DNA of 64,000 bases from Stictocephala bisonia. Lineage: Eukaryota; Arthropoda; Insecta; Hemiptera; Membracidae. Made by a program: the position numbers and the translations under genes. The DNA lies in assembly GCA_035578905.1 (NCBI GenBank), contig JAQJVL010000248.1, positions 542,501 through 606,500 on the forward strand. Direction: 5' to 3'. Of the stretch, positions 23,776 through 36,575 are shown one piece after another. Every line of letters starts with the position of its first letter. Positions within the stretch are counted from its first letter, which is position 1. The notes beneath the pieces were generated by a model. That model was not told the origin of the DNA and ran no database searches. It worked only from the letters and a program-made list of their open reading frames with translations.

Positions 23776-23817
23776 AACCGGCTAGCATTTTGGTCGGTAC
23801 CAAAATGCTAGCCGGTT
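23776..23817. repeat. Perfect 19-bp hairpin with 4-nt loop
   Basis: AACCGGCTAGCATTTTGGT (23776-23794) is the exact reverse complement of 23799-23817, with loop CGGT. It is followed by a T/C-rich tract. Perfect arms suggest a recent palindrome or a MITE tip; nothing indicates a processed microRNA precursor. Confidence 0.85.
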
Positions 23818-23885
23818 TTTCCTTTTGGACCTTTTCCTTTTGGAATTATTTCCTTGTGGACATACAGTATATAATTCACTACATC

Positions 23886-24423
23886 CAGAGGCGTATTTGA
23901 AGATTTGCCGCCCCTGGGCTAGACACAATTCCCCCCCCCCCACCCAGTGGCGTATTTCACGTTTTGCCGCCTAGGGGATATAGCGGTTATCTGCCCCCCC
24001 CCCGCCCTTTGTTTGTATCATAGCTAATGTTGTACTAAAAACTTAGTAGGTAGTAGGTATCAACATAAGCTGAACACTATTAATAAGTTAAAACCAATTT
24101 ATTTTAATCGCGTTATTAATTGAAATGTTAGTGGTGGTATATACGTCTTCCTCTACCCCTCTTCCCGGACCCGCCTATCAACAAAAGTACACAACTTCTG
24201 CCGCTCTCGCTCTATACATACATTCGTAACACAGTTAGATGACAGCCGTAACTTGATAATATTTTGTAAAGAACAGTGCTTTGTACTTGACATTGACGCC
24301 CTTAATTTTCAAATATTCTCAAAATACCATTACATGCCTGGTAACTTCCAACTCCTTTGCCGCCCCCTAAATTATGCCGCCCTGGGCTACAGCCCCTATA
24401 GCCCCCCCCTAAATACGCCACTG
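23886..24423. mobile_element. Non-autonomous hAT-type element (MITE), copy B, 538 bp
   Basis: Starts CAGAGGCGTATTT, ends AAATACGCCACTG, and is flanked by a perfect 8-bp duplication ACTACATC (23878-23885 and 24424-24431). From 23945 onward it matches copy A (1430-2160), with an internal deletion of roughly 260 bp. The first 59 bp are an extra left tip, and a second complete left terminus (CAGTGGCGTATTTCACG) starts at 23945, so the left end is doubled. A 61-codon frame inside is not meaningful. Confidence 0.93.
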
Positions 24424-24431
24424 ACTACATC

Positions 24432-27400
24432 TAGATAGATCACGTATCAAACCATCATGCATGTTGATGAGTGATTTTAGTTTTATTTATTGTTTAAATT
24501 TGCAAATATATTCTATTGAATCAAATTGTTGGTTTAACCAACGAAGACAGATATGTATTCATTGGTTTAACTTCTTATGAACCAAACATTTAAATGATCT
24601 TATTTCAGTCCTTTTTAAGAATTTATTTAAATTTTAAATGTTTCAAAACAGAATACCTATTATGAACGATCATGTTAATGAACATAAAGAATACTGGCAC
24701 GAACTAATTAAATGCTGTATTTACTTTTTCATTTGATTCGTTACAATCTTGTGGTAGTGACATGCCCGAGCATGCTGCCATATGACTTCTTTTGGGTTTC
24801 ATAAAATTAGTCAATACATATTTTGGAATTGTGATATTATTAATATTGTGAGGCTTACAAACAGCTATTATTTTACGATTTTTCAAAATGTCATAAAATA
24901 CCTCGAATGAAGTATGTTGATAAAATAATTGAATTACCTCAATAAAACAGATAATGTACAACGGAAATTGTATGTAAAGGTTGAGTATGGCGGATATAAT
25001 AGCCATTGGTTAAATTGAGTAGGTGTCCTGTCGATATGCCAAAAACAATCTTCACAAAGATATACTAAACAACAGTTTTTATGTTACATTGAAAAAATGC
25101 TAGCAATGTGTGGTCATATTTCCTGTAGAAATAATCTTTTTTAAAGTAACCCTGCTTTATTTATTAGGTAACTGTTTGAAATTCAGAAAAATGCAAAATA
25201 GAAGGCATTTTAACTTTAAGCCCTCATAATTTCGTCAGAATTGAAATTTAAATAGTTTCGTTTTATATTATTTCCCAAATCGCAAGACGTGCTTGTGGTC
25301 CGTTACTTCACCTTGTTCATGAGTAAATCAAGTAAACTTGTGTATATCTTTTTTTAGATGTTTAAAACAACAATTTTTTTGTTAAAATACGGACATGATT
25401 AAGTTTTGGTGCTGGGAAATCCTTCATAATTTTGAGGATTGAGTGTTATCGTGTAGATCTAAAATAAAATTAGCGTCGCTTTTAAAATTATTTTAGGTCC
25501 TATTTTATTATTAAAGATTAATACTAAGAGCTTTTTAATTCAGCGCGTCGAGTGACGCGCGTTGTGTGGACGTCGTCCGAGGCGAGAACAAAATGTTACG
25601 CGTTTTTCGAGCACCGAAATACGATTGTCGGGCGCGCGTTATTCAAGTGCATGGGAATGTTGTCATTAACTCAAAATGTATTGGTTGAAGGAAGAAGTTG
25701 GACCCATGCGTGATGTATGGCTTGATAATAATGAAACCTCGAACAAAAAGAAGATGATCAGAGAATCCACCAAATGTCGTGTGATTTTTAAGATGTGCTA
25801 TCTATAGTTAATTCGAAAAGCTGAAACCCCACGAAGAAATGATCTTTATTAACAACTTGTCAAAGCTACTTGTCAAAGCTAGAAACCCTATTGTATCAAC
25901 ACCGCACACAAAACAGAACCCTTCTACCTCTGAATTAAACTGGACGAAACTGAACAAGCGCCCGTACCCAACAAAATTGTGAAAATTACGCAGAATAGGT
26001 ACACGATAAACGCACGCCCAGCAACCATCATAATCATCGTGGTACGCGCCAAATGACGCTTTGCATAAACATAGAAAGCTTGCGCCCGGCTCACGTAACG
26101 TAAGGAGGCTTGTCCATGCTATAGAGGGTTTGCGACGGGTGTGGTGCATAAAAGGATCCATTTAACTTAATGTACAGCATCTTCATTACAGTGAGTGGAC
26201 CTTGCCGGAAACGTTGCTTTAAACGTTTCGGTATTTGGTCTCGCGAGTATAAACTGCCTGACTGACTTTATGAACTTCGGACACGTGAGGCTTCGTACCT
26301 TGTTGACTGTGGATGTAGCTCTGATTGTTGCTTTTTTCGATCTTGAGGGTTTTCCACGGTCTGGGAGGACTGGCCATGTTCTCTACCTTTGGTTTTTAGC
26401 TTTGCTTAATATAGAACTTTTCTTAAAATTAAATGTATATTTGGTATGTAGTACAGGAATTATAGAGTACCCAGTAAATATTAGACTCAGTGGAGTCCAT
26501 GTTTTGACTTTTGCAAAATCTGGAGGCATGTTCAAATTGAAGAAAAAAAGTACACCACACGAGTGTGTTATTATTATTAAATTTTTTGTTTTGTTTTAGG
26601 GACCATGGGAGCCCATAAATGGCGAATTAAAAAAAATCTTATTGTATTTGTATTCAAAATCTACTCATCTGAGTGGAGGAAGTGAATTGAAAATTGTTGC
26701 ATAATTCAAAAATATTGTTTTTTGGCCTCCTAATACGCTAAATGTTTCAGTTTTTAAGCCAAACATTAGATATAACGTACGTGATTGTAGTGTGTACATA
26801 CGCATCTAGCCTTTACTAATGAACTGTGATATTTTGGAGGCAGATAAAAAACTATGTTTTTTTGCATGTTACTAACAAGAAATTCGCGTAATATATTTTG
26901 GTCCATTTTATAATCAAAAAGTTGGTAATTGAATTTTCCTGTTAAATGGAAATGTTAGGTTTTATAACACAAACACAAAAGTTATTCAAATAGAAAGAAA
27001 AATTAGCAAGTGTTCGTGAAGTTCCGTTATGAAGAGGGAAATTTCCCTCATTTTCAACACTGTTATTTCTTTCAAATTAAGTTCAGCACACATAAAATAT
27101 GTTTATGATATAGGTATAGATACATATATGAGATTAAGCTATGATTGGTTGACATATATTTGACACAGCTATGATTGGTGTAAATGTGTGAGAACATGAG
27201 ATGGTAAAGTAGTGGGACTCCAAGCGAGGGAAGTAGGCCTAAGATTAGCGATTTTAGCGTTTTTAAGGTGGCAACGTTGTCATAGCGTCCTTCCTGAGTA
27301 ATACACCTACGTGACGAGGTTATGTTTTTACACAGATGGTTTATTGTAGTGTTAAAGAAAGATTGCTGTTGGAAATTTTAGGTTTTATACATACAACACA

Positions 27401-27457
27401 ATTTGTTTACATCACTTCCCATTATTTCATTAGATTTGTTAATAACAATTGGAGACA
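24432..27457. other. Upstream stretch before the C1/RhoGAP gene
   Basis: No supported gene. A CpG-rich patch at about 25540-25640 may be a mobile-element remnant. Two longer frames, 25808-26161 (minus, 117 codons) and 26195-26599 (plus, 134 codons), show no family motif; the latter is hydrophobic but gives no convincing membrane-protein pattern. Confidence 0.4.
27190..27457 (+). promoter_or_regulatory. Candidate promoter/5' UTR region of the C1-RhoGAP gene
   Basis: Just upstream of the proposed start codon is a segment relatively rich in CpG for this window (about 27220-27320, e.g. AAGCGAGGGAAG and TACGTGACGAGG). No TATA box or initiator can be fixed. The call rests only on position and composition. 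Confidence 0.2.
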
Positions 27458-27535
27458 ATGTCAACTAAGAAAGGAATAAAGAAGCACCTTGCAACCAAAA
27501 CTAAATTTATAAGACGACTGTTTTCGCTAGTTACT
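27458..27535 (+). CDS. Candidate first coding exon of the C1/RhoGAP gene (26 codons)
   Basis: An ATG in good context (GACAATGTC) opens 26 sense codons ending exactly at a strong donor (ACT|GTAAGT at 27536). The peptide is basic (MSTKKGIKKHL at the start, then FIRRLFSLVT). The exon ends in phase 0, which matches the phase-0 start of the C1 exon at 37293, the next recognisable exon. It is too short to find by open-frame length. It could belong to another transcript, or further exons could lie in the ~9.7-kb intron. Linkage to the gene is inferred from strand, phase and order. Confidence 0.5.
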
Positions 27536-29882
27536 GTAAGTGTATGTATACAGTAGATGAAAATATAGATCTTCATCTACTGTACTGTAGATAAAATATG
27601 ATCTTAAATCCTAAATGACATCTTTGTAATATGTCGTCTTACTCATACATATTATTTGTTACAAACCAGGTTTACCATTATGCCATAGCAAACGCCCATG
27701 TAATGCGGAAACCAGCGCCATTTTCGTAAAAATGGCATATTATATCTATTATTACTTACGGGGTTTCATTTGTTTTCTTGTACACATGCAGGTTTTCTTG
27801 TAAAAAAAAAAAAAAACAGGCGACATAATTTTTATTTTAATAACTCTTAGGCCACATATACATATTGTCATAGTCAACACACTCTTCGTGTGAAATTTAA
27901 AGTAGTAATTTTGTAACTCAGCTTGTTATTTTATCATATAAGATTATAGAATACTTGCTAGAATCGCATCCAAAATCATAACATAGGCCAGACAAAAGTT
28001 AAACTTTTTTTTTTTCACATTGATAGTCAACAGTATTTGAAATAGGCTATCTTATTCGATTGCATGTAGGCCTATAGCCAAAATAACTATAAAAATAAGT
28101 GGGACTGATTTGGTATTTGTTTTAATTAATTATTTACACATATAAGGTCTGATAATAGGAATGTGCTTTGATACAATACGTTAGCAGTTCTGCACAAGTT
28201 TGAAAATAATAAACCCAATGTTTTATTCACCTATCCCTAACAAATTATCATGATAAATGTTGTTTTACTGACAAGGTGAAAGTGCACCTAAGTATATCGT
28301 ATTAAAGCAAATCTTTGTTATATATAAATGCAAATTAATTGAATAAAATGCTTTAAAAATCGCAACGAACAAGATTCGCATTTGTAATGTGCATCCCATT
28401 AATTTTAAGAGTTTTTTCGCCCTCTGATGGTTTTTCTCTAATTCCTAATTGTACAGTGTGAATTACAAATTTAAACGACTAAACAAATTGTTTAGTTTTA
28501 GTTTTAAAGTTAAGTTGTACAAATTAATTCAGTTATGCTATTATAATAGACGACCATTTATTATACATATATTGAATACTGATTGAACGGCAAAATATTA
28601 TTTTTTGTGTACCAGCCTACTGCTGAACATTAGGCAGACTAGCGACGTCTGGCGGAACCCTTTGTGTTGCCGCCGCCGCACCGATCAAAGGGTTTTGTTT
28701 TATGCCGCCTGGTGACTAAAATACATCATAATTATTTGTTGTACCATTTTGTTGGCACTTGCAGTAATTCATCAATTTAGTGTCTTAATATTCTTACTTG
28801 TGAATGAAATATTCCAGACTTGTGTAATATTACAATTATTATACATCGGATCTTAGATGAAGTGTTAACTTGTCACTCTTTGGTTGTATTGGTATTCGTG
28901 ATTGTGATGCTTCTTCAACGGAAAGACTAACGCACAACTGACAATCCTGGCATTAGTTGGTTAAAATGGAATAATAGAAATAGTGATCAGTATTAGGCAG
29001 GCTGGTTTATAATTCAAGCTTTCAGAATGGAACTGCAACTATTTGATTTTTTACCACAATCATAAAGATGGTTTGACTGATGTCAAAAAGTTCTCTTATC
29101 CAAGTAAGCACCACTGCAAGGTTATGTTCTAAAATATCTTAGTTCAAGGCTAACCTGCAGGTTTAAAGTATTTATGATATACTTAAATTATTGTTTTTAC
29201 TATAATTTCCAGGGAATATGTGCTTTGTTTGATTAGAAAGTTCTTCCTAAAAATTTTGATTTTATCAGTTGCTAAGACATACTTCTGCATACTTTCATTA
29301 AGAGATTATTGTGGACTTGAATGTGAGTCTTATGAAGTTCAATCCCTGTAAACATAGTGTTCTCCTTGAGAATAACATTACTGCAAATGATCACATTAGT
29401 AATTTATTAGTTGTATATCTTCTGAATTTTCTTCTAGAAATCTTTAATGTGAGAGCTTCTATTGTAAAATGTCAGTTTTTATTCTATGGGAATATAAGCC
29501 TCTTTCTTTCTTGATGCAATAGGTTCTTTACTTTCTAATTTTTTAGACTCGGGATTGTTACATATGCCTATACTTGGACATAATTTAAACTATGGTGTTT
29601 TCATGTTGATAGACATAAGAATTTAAAATAGTTTGTGATACTCAATTGTATATATATCCCTAATAATTAGTTTGTTTTGGTTTTCAAACATTTTTCATAT
29701 TGACAAAGTTGAAATCTAATCCAAAAAAGATGACATATTAACTCAGAATTTCTTTTTTTAATTACTTTGTCTAAATATATCTTAAAACTATTGAGGACAT
29801 TTTAGATTTAATTTTATGAACTAACTAAATGATCTATTATTTAAGCCAAGGCAGGCTACATAGTACTAGACACCTGAAGCTA

Positions 29883-30973
29883 CAGTAGACTTTCGGTTAT
29901 CCGAGGTAATTGGGACCGAGACATCTCGAATACGTAAAAACTCGGATAATACGGAGGTTATGGTAAACACAATGAAAAGTACAAAACTAGTTTATTACAA
30001 GGAAAACACAAAATAGTGTAAATATAGTTACAGTCGTGTAAAAAATTAGGAACATCAGGTTATGTCTATTAAAAGGTGTGCAGTATTACCGCAGGCAGGA
30101 TGACAAGAAGTTGGATATAAGTATTCCATTTTAAAATACTACAACAGTCGGTAAAAAACTACAATAACAGAATGTAATGATAAACATCTAATATAATGTA
30201 CATAGGCAGCATTGTGGATGGGCAATGTCCTCTAATGTTACATTTTTGACAACGAACCCTTTCGTATTCATCTATCTACGGTCCACGGTAGTATCCACTT
30301 CTTGGTTACCGTTCAGTGCAGGTTACCGCTCAGTCCGATTACCAAACGAAATTATCGTATTTATCCTGTCGTTTAGCTCAATCTGCATTACTCTCTTAAT
30401 ATTGCAGGGAACCATTCAACATTTTAACATAACAAAACTATCGCATCAATACCACATTTGTCGTACACATTGGTGATGAAAACACTGATTAATTCATCAT
30501 TTCAATTTCCTCATAGTATACCCAACTGTTAACCATTTACTACTCATATCAAAACACTCATAAAATATTGAACAAGAACAAAAACCAACAATAAATTATG
30601 ACGATATTACCAGTACTGTATTGTAAAATCACGAATGTTAAAACAGTAAAACGACCACATTGTGCGAGAGTATTCGATTAAACCAATGGTGTCAGGCGGT
30701 GATGTGACATAAGTAAATGCATTTGGGTGGGAAAATTATTCCTATAGTAGGGTACAATATCAAAAATACGTCTCGTGACGGCCTTGCATAGCCTTTATCT
30801 AGCACCAACAGCCAATAGAGATACACTAAGTGCTTGTCAAACGATTACATGATGTGTCGTGCTATAGTTGTCCTTTTATTAATAGCTTTATGTTTATTTT
30901 TCATCGTCTGATTACTAGCTCGGTTAAACCGTAGGCTCGGTTAATCGGGGCTCGGATAACCGAGATTCTACTG
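29883..30973. mobile_element. pogo/Tigger-type element, copy 1 (non-autonomous, 1.09 kb)
   Basis: Terminal inverted repeats CAGTAGACTTTCGGTTATCC (left) and GGATAACCGAGATTCTACTG (right) are flanked by TA on both sides (29881-29882 and 30974-30975), the signature of the pogo branch of the Tc1/mariner group. No intact transposase; an 83-codon frame at 30225-30476 has no motif. Most of both ends match the copy at 58941-60883. It lies in the first intron of the C1/RhoGAP gene. Confidence 0.9.
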
Positions 30974-31454
30974 TACAAAAGAAGTTTGTTTCTACCATCA
31001 AAACAAACATACCAGATAGATGATGATATCAATAAATTTTCGCTTATTCTTGGTCTGTAGCCTACTCTTGGTCTAATTGACAGTTCTTGAAAAATACAAA
31101 AAATATCACATCACCAAATTATCAAACACCAACATGAGGTTTTTTTTGAACTATTTATCTGTGTGAACCTACTTAAAGTAAAAAACCAGGTTCTTGTCAT
31201 AAAAACTAGACACATAATTTTTCATTGAATAAATAGTCCCGGGGCAACCTAGTTTTAAAATAGACCTATTATCATGGCTTAAACTAAAAATCGTTAAGAG
31301 TATACTAGAACGTCATTTTAACTGTCCTGGTAATAATTTATTCCGTTATTGTCTTCATGTTTTTAACCGGGTATATTATTTCAAGAGTAACATGTTTTAA
31401 GTATCTAGTGAGTGACCATGGATTAGTCATCAAAAGCGTTACTCTAGTAGCAGT

Positions 31455-31850
31455 CAGGGTTGCCACCTTTTCTTGAGAAAAAATCGGGACGGAACCATCG
31501 GTTATTGAGCAGGACACTTTTGAGGTGTACATGTCCCCCTCCCCTCTCCCAGAGGATAGGTTGACAACTACAGAAATATTGAAAACCTACAGTATAAATT
31601 TAAAATGGGGCCCTGATTTTGTAAGTAAAACTATACTAAACAATTTAGTTTTATTAACTCTATGTATAAAATTGTGCGTGTGAAAAGTTAAGTAATGGTT
31701 TTCTAAAAATTACCTGATAAAATATAAATTTATTTTGGAAAGCAAAGTATCGGGACAATATGCGTCCCGACCAGGGTCCAGTCGGGATGCGGGACAAAAG
31801 GGTCTGAAGTCAGAACTGTCCCGACAGAATCGGGATGGGTGGCAACCCTG
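31455..31850. mobile_element. Small hAT-like MITE, 396 bp
   Basis: Begins CAGGGTTGCCACC and ends GGTGGCAACCCTG, perfect 13-bp inverted termini. Flanks GTAGCAGT (31447-31454) and GTGGCAAT (31851-31858) agree at 6 of 8 positions, compatible with an aged 8-bp duplication. Subterminal CGGGAC/GTCCCG motifs repeat inside. A 64-codon minus frame at 31338-31532 is incidental. Confidence 0.82.
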
Positions 31851-32261
31851 GTGGCAATAGACTGCCTTGTAGTTGATAGTGCAATGTTATTTTTAATTAT
31901 TTTTTTTTAATTTTATAACAAACAGTCGAGTAATTCATAATGTTTATTCTGTGATATAGACATTTAAATGATTAGTTTGGTGTGTAGTATTATTTTATAA
32001 GAAAAAATTAGCAACACGATAATTTTATAAATGATGGGAAGTAATCATGTTTGTTGAATTTGATCAGCAATCTATTGCAACACTAAAAAAATACTCAGTT
32101 TTGCACAACTAACATGAAAAGCAATTTTTTGATTGAAAAATAAGTAATAAGTTGTGTCACTGTGTCCCTGCAAGAAAATATGGTGGATTTTTACTTCAGG
32201 TTATATTTACTTATTTGCCTATCTGATTTTTATCATTTGAATAATTTATTCCCGAAATTTA

Positions 32262-32390
32262 TTTTTTAGGCATTTTGACCTCATCATTAATATAATACAT
32301 TTTATTTAATAAAATAATAAATTTTATTATTTTATTAAATAATAATAAAATGATTATTTAATAATTTTATTATTATTTTATCCCTCGATA
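32262..32390. repeat. AT-only low-complexity tract with self-complementarity
   Basis: Long runs of A/T such as AATAATAAATTTTATTATTT, able to fold on themselves; intronic. Confidence 0.8.
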
Positions 32391-33642
32391 AAATTAAGGG
32401 AATTGTGGATATTTCTTGCCACCGCAAAAAAAAAAAAATAATAAATAAATAAAAGAAAAAAATGGAAAGCTGAAGAAATAATTTAGAAATAAAATCCTGC
32501 ATACAAAATAACGCGACTTAAAGTGTAAGTGTTAAAATAATGATTTCTGACACAGATGTAAGCCCAAGTTTTTTTAACCATTCATCACCTGCTTTACCAG
32601 TTGAATGAAGGCTAGCTAGTTTACCCTTCAAAATAAGTAAATCATCAAAACGTTGAAAATACTAAACATCTGCAGCAAAAACTATGTGGAAGCCTGTCGG
32701 AGAGTACTCTCAGTTATTAACTTGTTTAAAATTCGCTGATTGAAACAACAAAATGAGATCCATGTATATATAGCTTGAAATCAAATTAAAGTTGAATCTT
32801 ACTCGATTTAGATTTTTTCCCCAATATTTTTTCAAAGTTGGGTAGTTCCTGCTTTGTTTACAAATCTGATGCTTACAGTTCTTGTAAATAATGTTACTTT
32901 TTAATTCAATTTGTTCTTATAAATCTTAAGATTATAACTTGGCATGATAATGTTTAATCCTCCAACCACTGGTTCAGTTATTTTGTACTGGCTATAGGTT
33001 TTTTGTGGCAAGTCGTAACCCTTGATCTGCAGTCACTGTCTTATGAATGATTTGCAGGATTGAAAATATTTTTAATGCCAAATTCGATAACAATTAATAT
33101 TTTGTCACGTTATTTCCTTAACCTACACGACCCTAGAACATTCTGTGGATAAAATTCTTTCTAATTGTTTGATGATTCAGATTAGAAATTCGACAATCCT
33201 TTTATCCACGGTTATTTTAAGTTTTAGTTAAATCATGCACTGTGTATGTACATGGATTTGTTTACCCATGGGTTCAGGTAAACCGCCTAATAAAGACATT
33301 AATGTTTTCATAGTAAAACGTTCACTTGCCTAGTTAAATTTGTGAGCTGTTAGGTCTGGAATATGGTTCATTAAGCATTAACTGTAAGTCTAAAGCAAGT
33401 CTGGATCATGGTATGATATAAAATGGTTGGCCATCCATGTTTCCACGAAGGAGATGTATCTCATAGTTATTTATTACGTGTGTGTGTGTGTGTGTAAAAC
33501 TTACAAACAATATGTATTCCATAAATGCATTGTCTCTCAGGCAGGCAATTAATGTGTGTGTATGTGTTTGATTCATAGTGACCCTGTTTTTGGCTCCAGT
33601 ACTCTATTGATTGTCATGTGTTAAACAAGCCTTTATCATTTA

Positions 33643-34442
33643 ACACATTGACTGCTGAAATTCATGTAATTATTTAAAGTGCTAAAAATTCTTTTTACAT
33701 AAATTGTTTCCTTTATATGTCTCTTGTGGATATCTGGTATTATTAGACGTTTTCTATTGATTTTCTTCTGGTTTTAGGGATTGAAGGTTTATGTCGGACT
33801 GGTCCGACGTCAGCACCACAGCGTCGTCATAATTAATGTTGTCTGATATACATGATTGACCTATGCAATTGAGTACACCTATGCTATGATACACAGTATT
33901 GAGAAACTTAAAAAAATAAATATTTACAAGTACATATACATAGTCCACCCACCACCCTTTACTACAATTTTAGTTATGGTGGTAAGCGTCAAAACAGCGC
34001 ACTAGACAAAGGGCTGGGTTTTCTGGACATTCACCGTAAAAGAATTACTTGGTCCCGGTTCTTCACAATCCATCGTAGATAAGTAATTAGTAACACATTA
34101 GCTAAAACTACTAAATCATACAAAAACATAATTATAAAATCACTACATCATTGTAAACCGCACCAAAACACTGCAATGACAGGAATAGGTTAGGGAAATA
34201 CACCCGAAAAGGTGGATCAGCTTGTAAGTGCTGCCATCTTGGGCTGGGCAGGAAACTGAGAATGAGGCAATGTCTAGGCCATCCTGACGCAACATGCACA
34301 AGTTTGTGGTTCTCTAACCTTAATGCTGCCTTTTGTAGGTAAAATGTTTCTCAACAATACATTGCGTCGGACAGGTCCAACATGTGCACCTGAGTGGGGG
34401 CTAATGCGTTGGACCAGTCCGACGTCAGCAGTCATCATGTTT
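33643..34442. mobile_element. Probable piggyBac-like MITE, ~0.8 kb
   Basis: The left border reads TTTAACACATTGACTGCTGA. The right border in reverse complement reads CTAAACATGATGACTGCTGA. Subterminal copies of a near-palindrome (GTCGGACTGGTCCGACGTCA at 33794, GCGTCGGACAGGTCCAAC near 34366, GCGTTGGACCAGTCCGACGT near 34406) are repeated at both ends, as is common in piggyBac-type elements. The right TTAA is decayed (TTTA), so the boundary is approximate. No transposase frame; a 64-codon minus frame (33754-33948) is incidental. Confidence 0.55.
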
Positions 34443-34465
34443 AGATATGCTTAGCATAGCTTTTT

Positions 34466-34630
34466 GCCGGCGTGGTGGCTCAGTGGGTAAAGCTTTGGAC
34501 TGCGGAAGACAAGTTCCAAGGTTCAAATTCCCAACTGAGCTAATGGTTGTTACTTCACTCGTTGAATAAAGTTCACACACAGGCCTATGGGCCCATGTGA
34601 ATTGGTGAGTGTAAAAGAAAATAACGTAGT
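34466..34630 (+). mobile_element. tRNA-derived SINE
   Basis: The head reads like a tRNA: an A-box-like TGGCTCAGTGG at 34476-34486 and a B-box-like GGTTCAAATTCC at 34520-34531, about 44 bp apart as in a tRNA gene. The body (GTTCACACACAGGCCTATGG) and A-rich end follow. The stems do not form a clean tRNA cloverleaf, so it is a SINE copy and not a functional tRNA gene. The 3' limit is approximate and no target duplication was fixed. Confidence 0.75.
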
Positions 34631-35689
34631 ATTCATATCTCCACTACAGATTCTTCTGTAGTTATTCTTTGCATATATTTATAATTTGCAATATTAACTT
34701 AGCTGTATTTATTTGTTAAACAATTATAAGCAAACCTCATGTCACTGTGAACATTATAACAACGACATTTTAGCGGGAAACAGAGTTCAATTGGAATATA
34801 GTTATTTAAAAGATGACTGATTTATCCATGTACAAGACACATAAACCTAATGAGGCCTGTATTAATTGGTCTGTTATACTTTGGTTTAAAATTTTCTAAT
34901 GGTGCATGTACATTGACTTGGCAATATGATAGAAGGATATTTATTTATATAAGTACTAAAATTCACCTGACCTAAGCCTATTAGTCATAAATAAAAATCT
35001 TAACTGTTATTAATAGCCGTACAAGCAATAGTCCAAGTCAATCTTATAAACTAACTAGTTTATAATTATTAGTCTATGTTTGCATAGTTATTAGTCAAAC
35101 AATATGCATATACTACGAAATAGAAAAGACAGCAGGAATGGCATTGGCAACATGGACAATGCTGTGATAAAACTGCCATTGCTGTTTTTATATTGAACAA
35201 CAAAATATCTTTTTCTTTTATGAAAAACAGTTCTACCAGTACTATAGTATGAGTATATGCATGTGGGTGGGTCTTTCTTTTTACTCTTTTATAAAAGAAG
35301 AGAGGCTGATATCCTTCTTAACATTACTTTGCCCATTAATCATAGAGTATTGATCTGTGTGAGGTATATAACAATAATTTATTGTCTACTCACACTATTG
35401 TCCTTCCATCTGTCAAGCGGATGCACAACCTGACTGCCCAAAAACGAAGGCAGTCAAACATAGAGCATATTTAACTAAGATGTTAAGTAAGCATTGACAT
35501 TCATCTACAGGATGGCACATAAATACACATAATATTATACTGTAGTATAATGTTAAACTGTAATTAATTATATAATAAATGCCCTTTCTCATTTAAAATA
35601 TTGTTTTATATCTCATTTCAACATACATGCAGTAATTAAATAAAATGGACTGCTTTTAAATAAAAATCTGATTCTTCATGGATAAGCTT

Positions 35690-35870
35690 CAACGGCCGTC
35701 AAAACTATAATCTTGGTCTTCTGGATCCAAGATTGGACACTTGAGTTGCTCGCTCAACTCACGTCAGCCTTGGAAATGGGACTCAACATGCAACCCGAAA
35801 CGTCGGCCCATATATCTAATGTACTTAATCCTTTGACGCGGTCGGATCCAAAAGTGAGAAGACCAAAATT
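35690..35870. mobile_element. Possible retroelement tail or MITE remnant
   Basis: The segment contains CAACCCGAAACGTCGGCCC and is bounded by weakly inverted ends (ATAATCTTGGTCTTCTGGATCC on the left, broken to GGATCCAAAAG and AGAAGACCAAAATTAT on the right). CGAAACGTCGG-type motifs are familiar from 3' ends of several retroelement families, but I cannot assign one. Confidence 0.35.
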
Positions 35871-35874
35871 ATAA

Positions 35875-35938
35875 AAATCTGATTATCCGAATAGAGTCTG
35901 GTCCCAATTGATTCAGATAATTGGAGTTCTACTGTATA
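35875..35938. mobile_element. Truncated pogo/Tigger right end
   Basis: GATTATCCGAATAGAGTCTG and, ending at TA, GATAATTGGAGTTCTACTG resemble the terminal repeats of the pogo/Tigger copies at 29883 and 58941. Only this end remains. Confidence 0.5.
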
Positions 35939-36477
35939 TACATTTAGCCGAGATAATTAGCTAAGACCTGTTCTTACAATTATTACGGACATCTCATTAT
36001 TTTGTAAAATGTTTATCGAAACGTAATGTTGTTAATGACATTGTCTGTTACTTGTTAAGCTTTTAACAACTGCAAAACATGCATTTAAAAAAAGTGTACA
36101 ATCATTAACTTATATCTATTAATTTAGTAGAGCCTATATTAGGTAAGATACGTTAGGTTTGGATAGTCAGTCCACTGAACCTTATTCAACCAAGCCTCTT
36201 TGATATTTCGTAGCTTGTCTATTTTCCACTACTTATGCTACTAATGTATTTCATTGTAATTAATTGTTGTTACTGATTGTCAGAAATAAGAAAGACACCA
36301 ATGTTAGAATATTCTCTTCAGAGCATTAGACTAATTCTATTTGCAGTAGTAGTAATTCTAATAAGAATATACACCCATTTGATCATTTTTGTTATTATAA
36401 ATACACTTTCTGAATCATTATTACATTTATTTATAATTCAGTTAATTCAGCTTTTCCGTTAATTCACTACCACTACT

Positions 36478-36575
36478 TTGGTTAGGTTAGGTTAGGTTAT
36501 GTTTGTTTTGGTGATGTTAGGTTTAGTTATGTTAGGTTTGGTTTGGTTATGTTAAGTTAACTTAAGTTGTGGTTA
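36478..36575. repeat. Degenerate TTAGG-type tract
   Basis: GGTTAGGTTAGGTTAGGTTA followed by decayed pentamers. This is the insect telomere motif in an intron, so an interstitial or simple-repeat tract. Confidence 0.85.

Noticed and set aside
24704..25006. 100-codon minus-strand frame
   Set aside because: Hydrophobic AT-driven start, no motif, no context.
25808..26599. Divergent pair of 117- and 134-codon frames
   Set aside because: No conserved motif in any frame. A Harbinger- or mariner-type transposase was considered, but no catalytic signature was found.
34466..34540. A tRNA gene
   Set aside because: A- and B-box-like motifs are present, but acceptor and anticodon stems do not pair well and a non-tRNA body follows; it reads as a SINE head.
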